DNA from: Pseudeuparius sepicola
Taxonomy: Eukaryota; Arthropoda; Insecta; Coleoptera; Anthribidae
Direction: 5' to 3'
Length of the DNA stretch: 64,000 nucleotides
Assembly: GCA_963920635.1 (NCBI GenBank)
Contig: OY987305.1
Span: 4,379,153 to 4,443,152 of the forward strand
Shown here: in pieces, positions 46,211 through 56,267 of the stretch
Layout: each line of letters starts with the position of its first letter
Numbering within the stretch: position 1 is the first letter of the stretch
The notes under the pieces: generated by a model
Database searches by the model: none
What the model was told of the DNA's origin: nothing
What the model saw: only the letters and a program-made list of their open reading frames with translations
Program-made: the position numbers and the translations under genes

Positions 46211-47417
46211 TACAGGGTGGCTCACTATAACTTGACACTCCTCTAAACTTGTTAGTTTTTGAGCATAGAAAAAAGTTTTTTACAAAAGTTTTAGATACTA
46301 ATGCAAAGTTTTTTGTGTCGCTATTGGACCTTATACAGTGTGTTCTAGAAAGCCGTGGCAGACATAACTTATGTTTTATTTAAATGAAACACCTTGTACA
46401 TTTTTGGATTATTGAATTCTACGCATTTTTATGAAGTAGGTATATATGTTATATGTTTGCTCCAACCGTTCGTTCAGAACTGAGCTTTTTTTGTGAAGGC
46501 AAATGCCAAGTTATAGTAATAATTATTGACAGTTTGCTTTGGAAAACAAAGTGGGCTATTTTAAGATTTCAGAGAAAAATGAAGGAAGGGAAATTGAGAG
46601 AAATGAGAAATTTTAAATAGTAACATAGTTAATAAACTTCATCAGATTTATGGTTTGAAATTTAATTTTTATTAAAAACGACAATAACATTTAGAAAAAG
46701 GATATATATTTTTGTGGGTTTATTTAAAAACCAAAAATTATTATGACAGACCGGGAAATGTAGAAACACTGAAAGGTAGAATTCGGGAAGAAATCCACAT
46801 ATTAAATACTGAACACAGCAATTTTATCGTTGACTCAATACACAGAAAGTTAGTAGCAAATAGCAATAAATGCATTGAGCAAAATGGAGGCCATGTGGAG
46901 CATTGTAATACGTATATCCTTTTTCTAAATGTTATTGTCGTTTTCAATAAAAATTAAATTTCAAACAATAAATCTGACGAAGTTTTTAACTATGTTACAT
47001 TTTTCTCTGAAATCTTAAAATAGCTCATTTTGTTTTTCAAAGCGTGAATATACTTGAAAACTGTCAATAATTATTACTATAATTTGGCATTTTTGTCTTC
47101 CATGGCAACCTATGACCCAAGGAGTAATCCAAAAAAGGCTCAGTTCTGAACGAACGGTTGGAGCGAACATATAGCATATATACTTCGTTGGAATCAGAAA
47201 AATGCATAGAATTCAATAATCCGAAAATATACAAGGTGGTCCATTTAAAAAAACATAAGTTATGTCTGCCACGGCTTTCTAGAACACACTGTATAAGGTC
47301 CAATAGCATCACAAAAAACTTTGTATCAGTATCTAAAACTTTTGTAAAAAAACTTTTTTCTAGCCTCAAAAACTAACAAGTTAAGGGGGGTGTCAATTTG
47401 TAGTGAGCCTCCCTGTA
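46211..47417. mobile_element. Palindromic element, family O, downstream of argos
   Basis: Outer tips TACAGGGTGGCTCACTATAA (46211) and CTCCCTGTA (to 47417). A second end-like motif TACAGTGTG lies 123 bp inside on the left (46334) and 124 bp inside on the right (mirror ends 47293). Arms share GCCGTGGCAGACATAACTTA and CGTTCGTTCAGAACTGAGC. The loop carries a transposase C-terminal fragment. It begins 300 bp past the argos stop codon. Confidence 0.85.
46712..46957 (+). pseudogene. Transposase C-terminal tail in the loop of family O
   Basis: The frame reads NVETLKGRIREEIHILNTEH and ends CIEQNGGHVEHC. This matches the ...ELKxRIxEExxxI...CIxxxGGHxEH tail common to Tc1/mariner-type DDE transposases of insects. 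Catalytic residues are absent. The pattern (a palindrome around a C-terminal tail) is the same as in family M, but the families are unrelated in sequence. Confidence 0.7.
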
Positions 47418-47717
47418 CACATCATTATCGGCAATTTTATATCAGGAATGATCAAAAAACTTTCACACATAAAATAAAACCACCTATACATTTTTTAAAA
47501 AAATATTACATCTGAAGTCTGTCTTTTAGTTGCTATAATTTTGTTTCAATCTTGTACTGGATGATTCTTTTTGCATAACGCAAAATCTAGTTTAAAAATA
47601 GTCTTATAACCACAATCAAAGCTTTGAAAGTCTTCTCTGTGAAAAAAAAACGGCTCTCGGCCCACCTAGTACCACCTATATCTACACCCAGCGACATCTA
47701 TCGGCGAGTATCCGCAA

Positions 47718-47927
47718 CTAGGAGGGCAGGCAGTACCCGCTGAAGGTTCTTATAGACTCGTCGCTGTAACTATTCACTGGAATAACTCCGTACTCTGTGT
47801 GATGGTGCGGACACCTGTGCGCGTGGGGGCACTGGCACAGGGTGTTCACGTTTACCTCGTCTAAGTACTCCTGCCTTTTTCTAACAGTGAACAACCTGCA
47901 GGGCTCCTTCCGTTGACAGCGCAGTCT
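47718..47927 (-). CDS. aos: argos (giant-lens), last coding exon
   Basis: Argos is a secreted Cys-rich antagonist that sequesters the EGF-receptor ligand Spitz. This exon starts after ACGCAG| and encodes 69 residues plus TAG (47718-47720). It begins RLRCQRKEPCRLFTVRKRQE, contains CQCPHAHRCPHHHTEYGVIP and ends SIRTFSGYCLPS. These are the conserved C-terminal blocks of insect Argos, including the His-rich CxCPxxHRCPxHHT motif and the terminal SGYC. Six Cys here; total over the three exons is 16. It joins in phase 0 to the exon ending ...SPQT. A palindromic element starts about 300 bp downstream; no clear polyadenylation signal was found between. Confidence 0.93.
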   Translation of the reverse strand, partial: RLRCQRKEPCRLFTVRKRQEYLDEVNVNTLCQCPHAHRCPHHHTEYGVIPVNSYSDESIRTFSGYCLPS

Positions 47928-48008
47928 CTGCGTACAAAAAAATATATAATTATATAAAATCGATAAATAACACTTATGGAATCGACGCTATCGACAACCG
48001 TTACTTAC

Positions 48009-48183
48009 AGTTTGCGGCGAGCAAGAGAATAAGTACTGGAAGCCTATTTGGTTGTTCGGCATATGTATTACATTCCTCTGATTTAAATATGTTAACGAGT
48101 TCTTGGGACAATGGCAGTGAACCACTTGGTCGGTCATGTTGTTCGGGTACAGTGTTATTGACCAAGTCGTGTCTCTGAAGTAC
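48009..48183 (-). CDS. aos: argos, penultimate coding exon
   Basis: Acceptor TTGTTTTCAG| and donor CAAACT|GTAAGTAA. Its first base completes an Arg codon split with the upstream exon (AG|G), giving R-YFRDTTWSITLYPNNMTDQ, then VVHCHCPKNSLTYL and QYLFSCSPQT. 175 nt equals one base plus 58 codons, exactly matching both neighbours. The NNMTDQVVHCHCPKNS block is strongly conserved in Argos and belongs to the extracellular ligand-clamping region. NMT is a possible N-glycosylation site. The intron to the last exon is only 81 bp. Confidence 0.93.
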
Positions 48184-48326
48184 CTGAAAACAACGTTGGA
48201 GATAGTTATCGGTTCTTCGACCGCTTGTTCACGATTTTTTTTATCGATTTTTACTATTCCAGCACAGAAACGGATAGAATGGCGTATGATAGGTTCTTTG
48301 GAAATTTTAAATTAAATACTACATTA

Positions 48327-49626
48327 TACAGGGTGAGTTTTTTCGATGCCCACTATGGGGATCTCGGAAACTAGCAGAGCTAGAACAAAGGTTAAATAGG
48401 GAAAGATTTGCAGTTTTCAATGCTCAATATAATGTCCCTTTTGGATTTTTAAAAAAGTTCGTGGCTCACTAGATATTTTGAAAAGAATGTTTTTTTTTGC
48501 TATTTCATCAGATCTCTGTAGCTCCGTTATTTTTGATTATACAGAAAAACTGTAGAGACAAAAATTGTAGATAATTTTGGGCTTACTGAGATAATCTAAT
48601 CCAATTTTTTATGTTGTTTGTGATTTTTGAGATATGACATAAACTTGTGTTTTTTTAAATGTAAATCAAAGTTGGCTGTGCGGCCTTATAAAATCGGCCA
48701 TTTTTTGAGCTTTCCAAAGATATAATACTCTGCATAGTTATTATAAAAAATAAAAGAGCTATGGCTAATTTTCTGATTTTTTTTTAAATTTTCACATAGT
48801 CAGCCATGGAATATTTTCATAATTTGCTTTCTATTTTATAATTAGACATACTTCAAACTTTCTAATATTTTGTTTTTAGCTGGTAACAAAATGTAACAAA
48901 ATAAAACAAAAATTAAAAAACTAAAATTCAAATTATTATTATTTTAAAAGTTCAAATTTTAATATAAAAAGGTGTTCAAACAGTCCATCATTATTATTTC
49001 TGCAAATATTGCATCTTTTTAAAGCTGAATTTGTCGCCTTTCTTAGAGAGCGCCTGTCAATACTGGCAATTGCTTCTAAAACAGCTGCCATTAATTCAAC
49101 AATTGTCTCATACTTTATTTTGTACTGTTCCCCACAAAAAGAAATCCAGGAAATAGGTCTATTTCTCCCTATCCAACTATTTGGGTAGAGCTGATCTAAG
49201 TAATTTCTTACGGGCAAATAATTATGTGGTGGAGCTCCATCATGATAATTTTTGTTTCATTATGAAAAATAAAATATGATTTACATTTGATTTGATTTAC
49301 ATTTGAAAAAACACAAGTTTATGTCATATCTCAAAAATCACAAACAACATAAAAAATTGGATAAAATTATCTTATTAAGCCCAAAATTATCTACAATTTT
49401 TGTCTCTACAGTTTTTCTGTATAATCAGAAATAACGGAGCTACAGAGATCTGATGAAATAGCAAAAATCACTCTTTTCAAAATATCTAGTGAGCCATGAA
49501 CTTTTTAAAAATCCAAAAGGGGCATTAGATTGAGCATTCAAAACTGCAATTCTTTCCCCATTTAACCTTTGTTCTAGTTCTGCTAGTTTCCGAGATCCCC
49601 ATATTGGGCATCGAAAAAACTCACCC
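48327..49626. mobile_element. Family M palindromic element inside an argos intron
   Basis: Same arms as 40544-42062. The left tip TACAGGGTGAG is intact; the right tip stops at CTCACCC, lacking TGTA. A 13-bp direct repeat TACTACATTATAC flanks it (48317-48329, 49627-49639), longer than the TA expected. The loop holds a minus-strand transposase fragment co-oriented with argos. Confidence 0.85.
48939..49250 (-). pseudogene. Transposase C-terminal fragment in the argos-intron element
   Basis: Reads HDGAPPHNYLPVRNYLDQLY, then NRPISW, after which a deletion removes the PRSPDL block (WISFCGEQ follows), then VELMAAVLEAIASIDRRSLR and NNNDGLFEHLF. The third catalytic residue is lost. Confidence 0.75.
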
Positions 49627-49892
49627 TACTACATTATACTCTTAAGTATGTTAATCTTAAATAGAAAAATGTCAGTTAATTCGTCTCTCTGCGAGAAAAC
49701 TACAATTACTCCAATTACCTAGCGTTCAAATTCAAGGAAATAGACAAAAATACAACAAACTTTCTAAGAAGCAATTTACCACCGAGACAAAAATAATTGT
49801 GCAAAGGTTCAATTAGACTTTTTTATGTAAAGCGCAATTAGCGTATATGACAAATTGTTGTGGGAACTGCTTTCACATATGCACCAGCTTAC

Positions 49893-50101
49893 CTGCATCT
49901 AGGGATTTTTTTGACAGGTTCGCATAGCTTGTACTGTCTGGTTTTCTCGACGAAAGTATGACCGTCGTCCGTCTGAAATCCCATGGGACAAGTGCTTCCG
50001 TTTGGACATTTGCATTGTTTTTCTACCCACGGTTCATCGTAGAGGTCTACTTTGTTGCATATGGACCTGGAGTTGCATTCTGGGAGGTCCTCTTCTGACG
50101 T
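49893..50101 (-). CDS. aos: argos, antepenultimate coding exon
   Basis: Acceptor CTCTTGTCAG| at 50102 and donor TGCAG|GTAAGC at 49892. It encodes 69 codons plus two bases: TSEEDLPECNSRSICNKVDL, then EKQCKCPNGSTCPMG and YKLCEPVKKIPRCR. Seven Cys. This is the first Cys-rich module of mature Argos. It enters in phase 0. The exon(s) with signal peptide and the variable N-terminal linker must lie at higher coordinates on this strand or beyond the window; I searched 50.1-64 kb and found none that I could defend. The intron to the next exon is 1.7 kb, mostly a transposon. Confidence 0.93.
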
Positions 50102-50168
50102 CTGACAAGAGAAATATCAAAATCAGTAAGCATTAAATTGGTCGGTTAGATTTTTAGGCTTATTCTAG

Positions 50169-50970
50169 GATACTTCAATAGGTGATAGAGAACCATAAAA
50201 TATTACTATTTCGGGGTATAACTTTTTATCTACAGCCGCCTCCATTTTCGAAATACAGTATGTTGAAATTCTCAAAAATATTAACGTTTTATTTTCCAAT
50301 AATACCAAGTTCCCAATGTAACCAGTGGCGGAGATATGGGTATAAACTACATTTTTGTTATCAAAAAAAGTACAAATACGGCCCTATACAGGATTTTCTT
50401 TTATGCACGTTGATAACTTTTTTATTCCGAGTAGAAACTGCTTCTTGACATTTTTTTGTATCTGCCACAGTTTCACGTCAAAAATATTTATTTTTCGGAC
50501 TTAACTCCTTTTTGAAATGTGAGAAAAAAATGTAATTTGAAAAGTGACACCTTCTGCTTTCTGTTTGGCCAGTGGATATTAAACAATAGTTGGTTATGAA
50601 TAATATTATTGTCTTGTTGAATAAATATGACATTTTAGTCAGTACTGGCCAAATAGAAATCTAAAATGTATCTATATTTTTTCAAAATAAACGATACATT
50701 TCCAGTAAAACTCTGGCAGATACAAAAAAATGCCAAGAAATAGTTTTAGCTTTGAATAAAAAAAGACATCCAAGTGCATATAAGAAAATTCTTTACAGGA
50801 CCGTATTAGTATTTTCTAGATAAAACAAATGTAGTGTATACCCGTATCTCCGCCACTGGGTATATTTGGAAAGTGGTATTATCACATTTTGTGACACTTA
50901 GCCAATGCCTGGTGTATACCAAATTTCGTTTGAACATCTTTAACACTTGGAACAATAAAGGTGGTACTGT
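50169..50970. mobile_element. Palindromic element, family S, uninterrupted copy
   Basis: Inverted arms share AACCATAAAATATTAC, GGCGGAGATATGGGTATA / TACCCGTATCTCCGCC and CGGCCCTATACAGGA / CCTGTAAAG-type blocks, meeting near 50600. It lies upstream of the argos exon at 50101, in an intron if further exons exist. Same family as the arms of 9500-11858. No coding content. Confidence 0.75.
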
Positions 50971-51117
50971 AGCCTTTTTTGCTTAAAAGTATAATGTGTA
51001 CCACATTTGGTTAAAAAAGATCTACAAATAAGAAAGGTATGAGGAAAAGATGATTTTTTTTGTAGAGAATTTTAACACCCCGTATATCGGAACCGAAGAA
51101 TTTTTTTGACACATGTA

Positions 51118-52420
51118 TACAGTGTGGTCATTTAAGTGTGCAACATATGGGATTTTTTTTTATTAATTGCACAACCAAAATACAAATCTTCCAGAAAATT
51201 GGTGCATGTTCGATAATCATATTAGGAGCACTTAGAATGGTTGCAAGTAGGAAGTACCCTTATTTTAGAAAATTCAGCAAATGGTTATTAAGGAAAGTTG
51301 TTTAGAATTACAAGCTATGCCTAAATACCAAAACATAGCATCCTAAGAAAAAAATTTTTGTCAATTAATTTCCACAGTTTCTTAATAATAATAATTTAAA
51401 ATAAAAATTTTGCACCTTAATTGAGAGTTTTTTAATATACACATTATCATTACTAATGTTTTACCGTGTTCAGAAAAATTTTTCGAAATTTTAAAATTTT
51501 GTTTAATATCGTTGCAACAAACATGAAGTTTGCGATTCCCTAAAAAAATAATTGAAATCTGTTAATTTTACAAATATGCTTGAATTTCAACAAAGTTATG
51601 TGAAATTTATTTAATTTTGATTGATTTATGAAATTGTTTATGCTGAATATTAAAACAAACTTTTTTTTGAGGGAATTATTGCTTTTCAAAAAAATACATT
51701 TTTTTCTTAGGAGGCCATGTTTTGGTATTTAGGCATAACTTTTAATTCTAGACAACTTTTCTTCATAACATTTTGCTGAATTTTATAAAATAAGGGTACT
51801 TTACTCTTGCACAATTTAATAAAATTTTATTTAATTTTGATTGATTTATGAAATTGTTTATGCTGAATATTAAAACAAACTTTTTTTTGAGGAAATTATT
51901 GCTTTTCAAAAAAATACATTTTTTTCTTAGGAGGCCATGTTTTGGTATTTAGGCATAACTTTTAATTCTAGACAACTTTTCTTCATAACATTTTGCTGAA
52001 TTTTATAAAATAAGGGTACTTTACTCTTGTACAATTTAATAAAATTTTATTTAATTTTGATTGATTTATGAAATTGTTTATGCTGAATATTAAAACAAAC
52101 TTTTTTTTGAGGAAATTATTGCTTTTCAAAAAAATACATTTTTTTCTTAGGAGGCCATGTTTTGGTATTTAGGCATAACTTTTAATTCTAGACAACTTTT
52201 CTTCATAACATTTTGCTGAATTTTATAAAATAAGGGTACTTTACTCTTGTACAATTTTTATATTTTTTGACCTACCCTGTATGCTGTTTGACTTGCAACC
52301 ATTCTAAGTGCGCCTAATATGAGTATCGAATATGCACCAACTTTCGGGAATATTTGTATTTTCGTTGTGCAATTAATAAAAAAAATCCCATATGTTGCAC
52401 ACTTAAATGACCACACCGTA
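51118..52420. mobile_element. Palindromic element, family N, with internal triplication
   Basis: Tips TACAGTGTGGTCATTTAAGT and its mirror ending GACCACACCGTA (52420). Same arms as 31185-32073. The left arm has lost the inner TACAGGGTA block seen on the right. The right arm is expanded by a 220-bp tandem triplication. Confidence 0.8.
51611..52270. repeat. Three tandem 220-bp units
   Basis: TTAATTTTGATTGATTTATG recurs at 51611, 51831 and 52051, spacing exactly 220. Units 2 and 3 are almost identical and unit 1 differs by a few bases near its left edge, so the event is recent. Confidence 0.92.
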
Positions 52421-52430
52421 TATGTATATG

Positions 52431-53353
52431 TACATGGTCTTCACGCGAAAACTACGACCCCCTATTATTTCCCTAATTTTTGCAGATAGAAAAAAGTTTT
52501 ATATAAACGTGGCAAGGGAAGTACCTGGCGTTAGAAAGGTAGATTTGCGGTTTATACAGGGTGTATATGGGTGTAATATATTTTTTGTTTTTAATAATAA
52601 ACATCCTGTTTATTTTTGGACATTTTAAAAGAGCTAATTCTTCTGATTGCAACGATGTTTAACATGTTGATATTTGCTATTATGTGGACCTAAATTTACA
52701 AAAAAAATCATTTAAAAGATCGTAGTTAGCCATGAAATTAAGTCTGATTTTTGATAGTTATGCTATAATATTATCTCTTACTTACTCAAAATGGCAATAA
52801 ATATTCAATATCCATCATTTTTACTTTTTCCAAGATGTACCTAAGTATACTCAAAGATCATGATATTGAATATTATGATCTTTAGTAGATATACTTAAAA
52901 AAGCTAGTGGGAAGTAATTTTTAAAATTGATTGCCATTTTGTTGTTATTTTGATTTTTTTAAGTAAGTAAGAGATAATTCAGCATAACTATTAAAAATCC
53001 AACTTTAAAATATATAACTTTAAATTATATTTTTGTAAATTTAGGTCCACATAACTTGCTAAAGGGAAACGCAAATATCAACAAGTTATATATCGTTGCA
53101 ATCAGAAAAATTAGCTCTTTTAAAATATCCAAAAATATACAGGATGTATTTTATTAAAAGCAAAATAAATGTTTTGTCCCACTTTTACGATACACCCTGC
53201 ATAAAACCAAAAGTCTACCTTTCTAAAGCCCGATACTTACCTCGCAACTTTTATATAAAACTTTTTTCTATCTGCAAAAATTAGGGAAATAATAGGGGGC
53301 TCGGAGTTTTCGCCGCCCTGAAATGTTTTAACGTACTTTAGTTACACCCTGTA
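52431..53353. mobile_element. Palindromic element, family P
   Basis: Arms share CTATTATTTCCCTAATTTTT / AAAATTAGGGAAATAATAG and TTTAGGTCCACATAA-type blocks and meet near 52870. The right tip reads ACACCCTGTA (53353); the left tip is worn. Inner end-like motifs TACAGGGTGTA (52555) and ACACCCTGCA (to 53201) give two per arm. No domain-bearing ORF. Confidence 0.75.
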
Positions 53354-53877
53354 TAAAACCAGTACCATTTACGTTCTACCTGCGCGTTGAAAAAAAGAAA
53401 AACAAAAGGAAACGATTCCCCTGGAACCTCAAGTGATTTTTTTTACGGTCTCGCCGTTTCCTGAGGCCATATATTATCAGGTCGACTTCGATAGCGCTGA
53501 AAGGATTCCAAGTAACACCTGGTCTTCCGCTTGTTTTTCCTCGGTCCAACCCTGCTTTGATTTGTGTCGTGGGCGTACCGGCCGACAGGTGTTCGAGTCG
53601 TGGCTAGGGGATGTGCTTATACGCCAGTGGCGCAGTCCAAAACTCTTGGAAATATTTCGACGATTTTTAAAAATACATCAAATTAGTAGGAATTGTGTAA
53701 ACTAACGCAGATTTGTGTGAAATAATTGATTACACAGTCTTTTACTTTAATTTCGAAGCCGTTTTAAATGTTTACATACAAATTAAGTTTAATAATATTT
53801 TTACTTATAACGAAAAGAATAAGGGTAAAAAACTTACAGTCGCAGCTCCACAGCTTTTTTAATTTAACTGTACATAT
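53354..53877. other. GC-moderate noncoding patch
   Basis: 53430-53640 is GC-richer with open frames on both strands (plus 53433-53705; minus about 53480-53640) but no motif and no consensus splice sites in frame. It was considered as a possible argos upstream exon and not accepted. Confidence 0.3.
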
Positions 53878-53907
53878 GTTTCGACCCACCTAGGGGGTCA
53901 TCTTCAG
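53878..53907 (-). ncRNA. Hammerhead-like core, fourth variant, solitary
   Basis: Minus strand: CTGAAGA, extra T, GACCC, loop CCTAGGT, GGGTC, GAAAC, followed by ATATG so that CATATG is self-complementary. Five Watson-Crick pairs with a fourth stem sequence. No inverted partner arm was found nearby. Confidence 0.55.
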
Positions 53908-54237
53908 CAGTATAACATTATAACATCAAAAGCTTTCTAGACATAGTCAACTTTGTAGTATGTGAATGTGGAAAATTGAATTTTTAAGTGAATTGTATAA
54001 AAGGCTTGTCAAAAATTATTAAATATAAAATGGAGGATCCCAGGAAAATGAATTAAGACGTAATATATTTGAAGAGAAATTTCTCTTCGCGCATCCATTA
54101 TCTCTGGACCTAATCTACACCAACTCTAAAACGTTCCAACTTATTTCAACATGGCGGATGCCCCAAGATGGTATCTCAAAACTCACAGGAAAAGGGCCTT
54201 GTAATAATGGTGCGTTATCAGCAGAAACCTTTTTAAA

Positions 54238-54330
54238 ACAAGTTTTTATTTAAGCCATGTACTAAAACGAATAAACTAAGTTTAGATTGTCAAGAAGCTC
54301 GTCGGGAATTTTCTGTATATTTCTTTATTT
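54238..54330. repeat. DINE-like arm fragment
   Basis: ACAAGTTTTTATTTAA, then GTACTAAAACGAATAAA and GAAGCTCGTCGGGAA, matching the arm at 10355-10470 with divergence. Confidence 0.55.
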
Positions 54331-55414
54331 CTCAAGGTGACTTGTATGCCTACGCCTATGGCAGGTCGTTGCTATAAAAATCTCTGCACTTGCACCTTGC
54401 GTTGGCTGCATCGTGGGAATATTTGACAGTTGCACGTGTGTTCGAGCAGGGGCGTTAACCAAATCACGTGGGCGAAAAAAGTCGGAAGTCCCGCTTTTTT
54501 CGGAGTTCCGTAGATTATCAGGTATTGATTTCAAGATTCGCTCGAATTTCCCATGTGTGGAACCCTTTTACAGAAGATTAAGAACAGACGGGATAAATAA
54601 TATCTTCCCGTTTCCTTTCTAAGGCTTATTTACACTCATACAGGATGTCCTTTTGGGTTGTCTTGAAGAAACGAACTAACATTAACATCCTCATGGAGCA
54701 GTGTCGTTAAGCTAGATACTTAAATTTAATTTAAAATATTTCGATACTCTTTCCTGCCACTGTGCAGGGTTATCCAAATTTCGCGTCCTAGGGAGACAAA
54801 TATTCAGTCTATGGGTGCTAAATGGGCAAAAATAATTAAAATTCGATACTATTTTTCCAGAAACATACATAATATTTTTGTATTTTTAGATACCAGGTTC
54901 CATTTTCTAGTACTCTTATTAAAATTAGACATTTTGGCACATTTGGTTTGGTTTAGGTAAAAAATATAGGTGATAACATTTCCGAAAAAAATATTTTTAC
55001 CACCATGTAACTCAGGTAGAGCACAGATTTATAAACAAAAACCGTTTATTTTTTCCAGAGAACATGTTTTGTCCAGTTAATACACGCATGCAGTATAACA
55101 AAATATTCGTGGTCAAACTAATTAACTTTTTTTAACATGAAAAAATGTGTTCTTTGGCAGAAATTAACAAAAATTTCTCTGTTAACAAGAACTTTTAAGG
55201 CTGTAATTTCGAAAAAAGAGCGTTAAAGATGGACCTACGTAGTTTTTTTTGTTGTTTTTGTATTGTATTTTTTAAACGAATGAATGAATGAATGAAAAAT
55301 AAAAACTGCCATAAGTAAAAGTTGTTGGGAATGACAGCGTACAAATTTTCATGAAGACTATGCTTCTAATAATACAATAATTATTATAAATGGTGTATTT
55401 TGTGTTCTTATTTA
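54331..55414. other. No gene supported
   Basis: 54330-54620 is GC-moderate with overlapping ORFs on both strands that lack motifs. Beyond that it is AT-rich, with a TGAA/GAAT microsatellite near 55280-55296. Confidence 0.3.
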
Positions 55415-56267
55415 CACAGTGTCTTCATGGATGGACTTAAACTATACTTGTAAAAAAATTGTTTTCAATTTTTCGAAAAAAAGCCATTCTCGATAAAAAA
55501 GTTCTTAAAATTAGATTGGCATGGCAAAAGTTAACATTACTTATACTGGGTGACCAGAAAATTGAAGAAACGATAATTAGCATAAGAGTAAACTGCCTCT
55601 ATTTGTAGAGATATTGAAAAAAGTTATAAAGAAAATTTATTCATCGTGGTAAGGTACTTAGGTCTTAGGTGTACAAAATTTGAAAGCGTTAGGCCTACTT
55701 TGATTTGACTTTTTTCTTGTTTTCCTTCGATTAAATAATTTTCTGTAGCACTACGACAAAAGTGTATAAATAAAAGTTACTCAGTGTAGGAAACTGTGTA
55801 TGATGAAATAATTTTGACAATCTTGGGCCTACGTCAAGTTTCCTCCAATATTTTCCAAAATACAAATACTCCATTCTGAGTAAGTTTTATTAATGCAGTT
55901 TTGTCGTGCTATTTACAAAACACCATTTATTTGAAAAGAAAGATAATAAAATAAAAAATCAAAGTAGGCCTACAGGCTTTGAAATTTTGTGCACGTAAGT
56001 AACTTACCACAAATGTGCACGTAAGTAACTTACCACAAATTTTCTTTATAACTTTTTTCAGTATCTCTACAAATAGCGGTAGTAACTCTTATGCTAATTA
56101 ACGTTTCTTCATTTTTCTGGTCACACAGTATAAGTAATCTTAACTTTTTTCATGCCAATTCTATTTTACGGACAAGCAGACATTTTTTTTATCAAAAATG
56201 ACTTTTTTTTGAAAAATTTGAAAAAAATTTTTTTCCAAGTATAAAGTCCATCCATGGACACACTGTA
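55415..56267. mobile_element. Palindromic element, family Q
   Basis: Outer tips CACAGTGTCTTCATGGATGG (left) and CCATCCATGGACACACTGTA (right). Inner end-like motifs TACTGGGTGACCAG (55544) and CTGGTCACACAGTA (to 56130) lie 129 and 137 bp inside. The right arm has a 22-bp tandem duplication of GTGCACGTAAGTAACTTACC. No ORF. Confidence 0.82.

Noticed and set aside
53433..53705. Exon of argos or another gene
   Set aside because: Open on both strands, no signal peptide, no consensus splice sites in frame.
54325..54622. Overlapping ORFs on both strands as a gene
   Set aside because: Mutual shadows without domain or conserved motif; adjacent to a DINE-like fragment.
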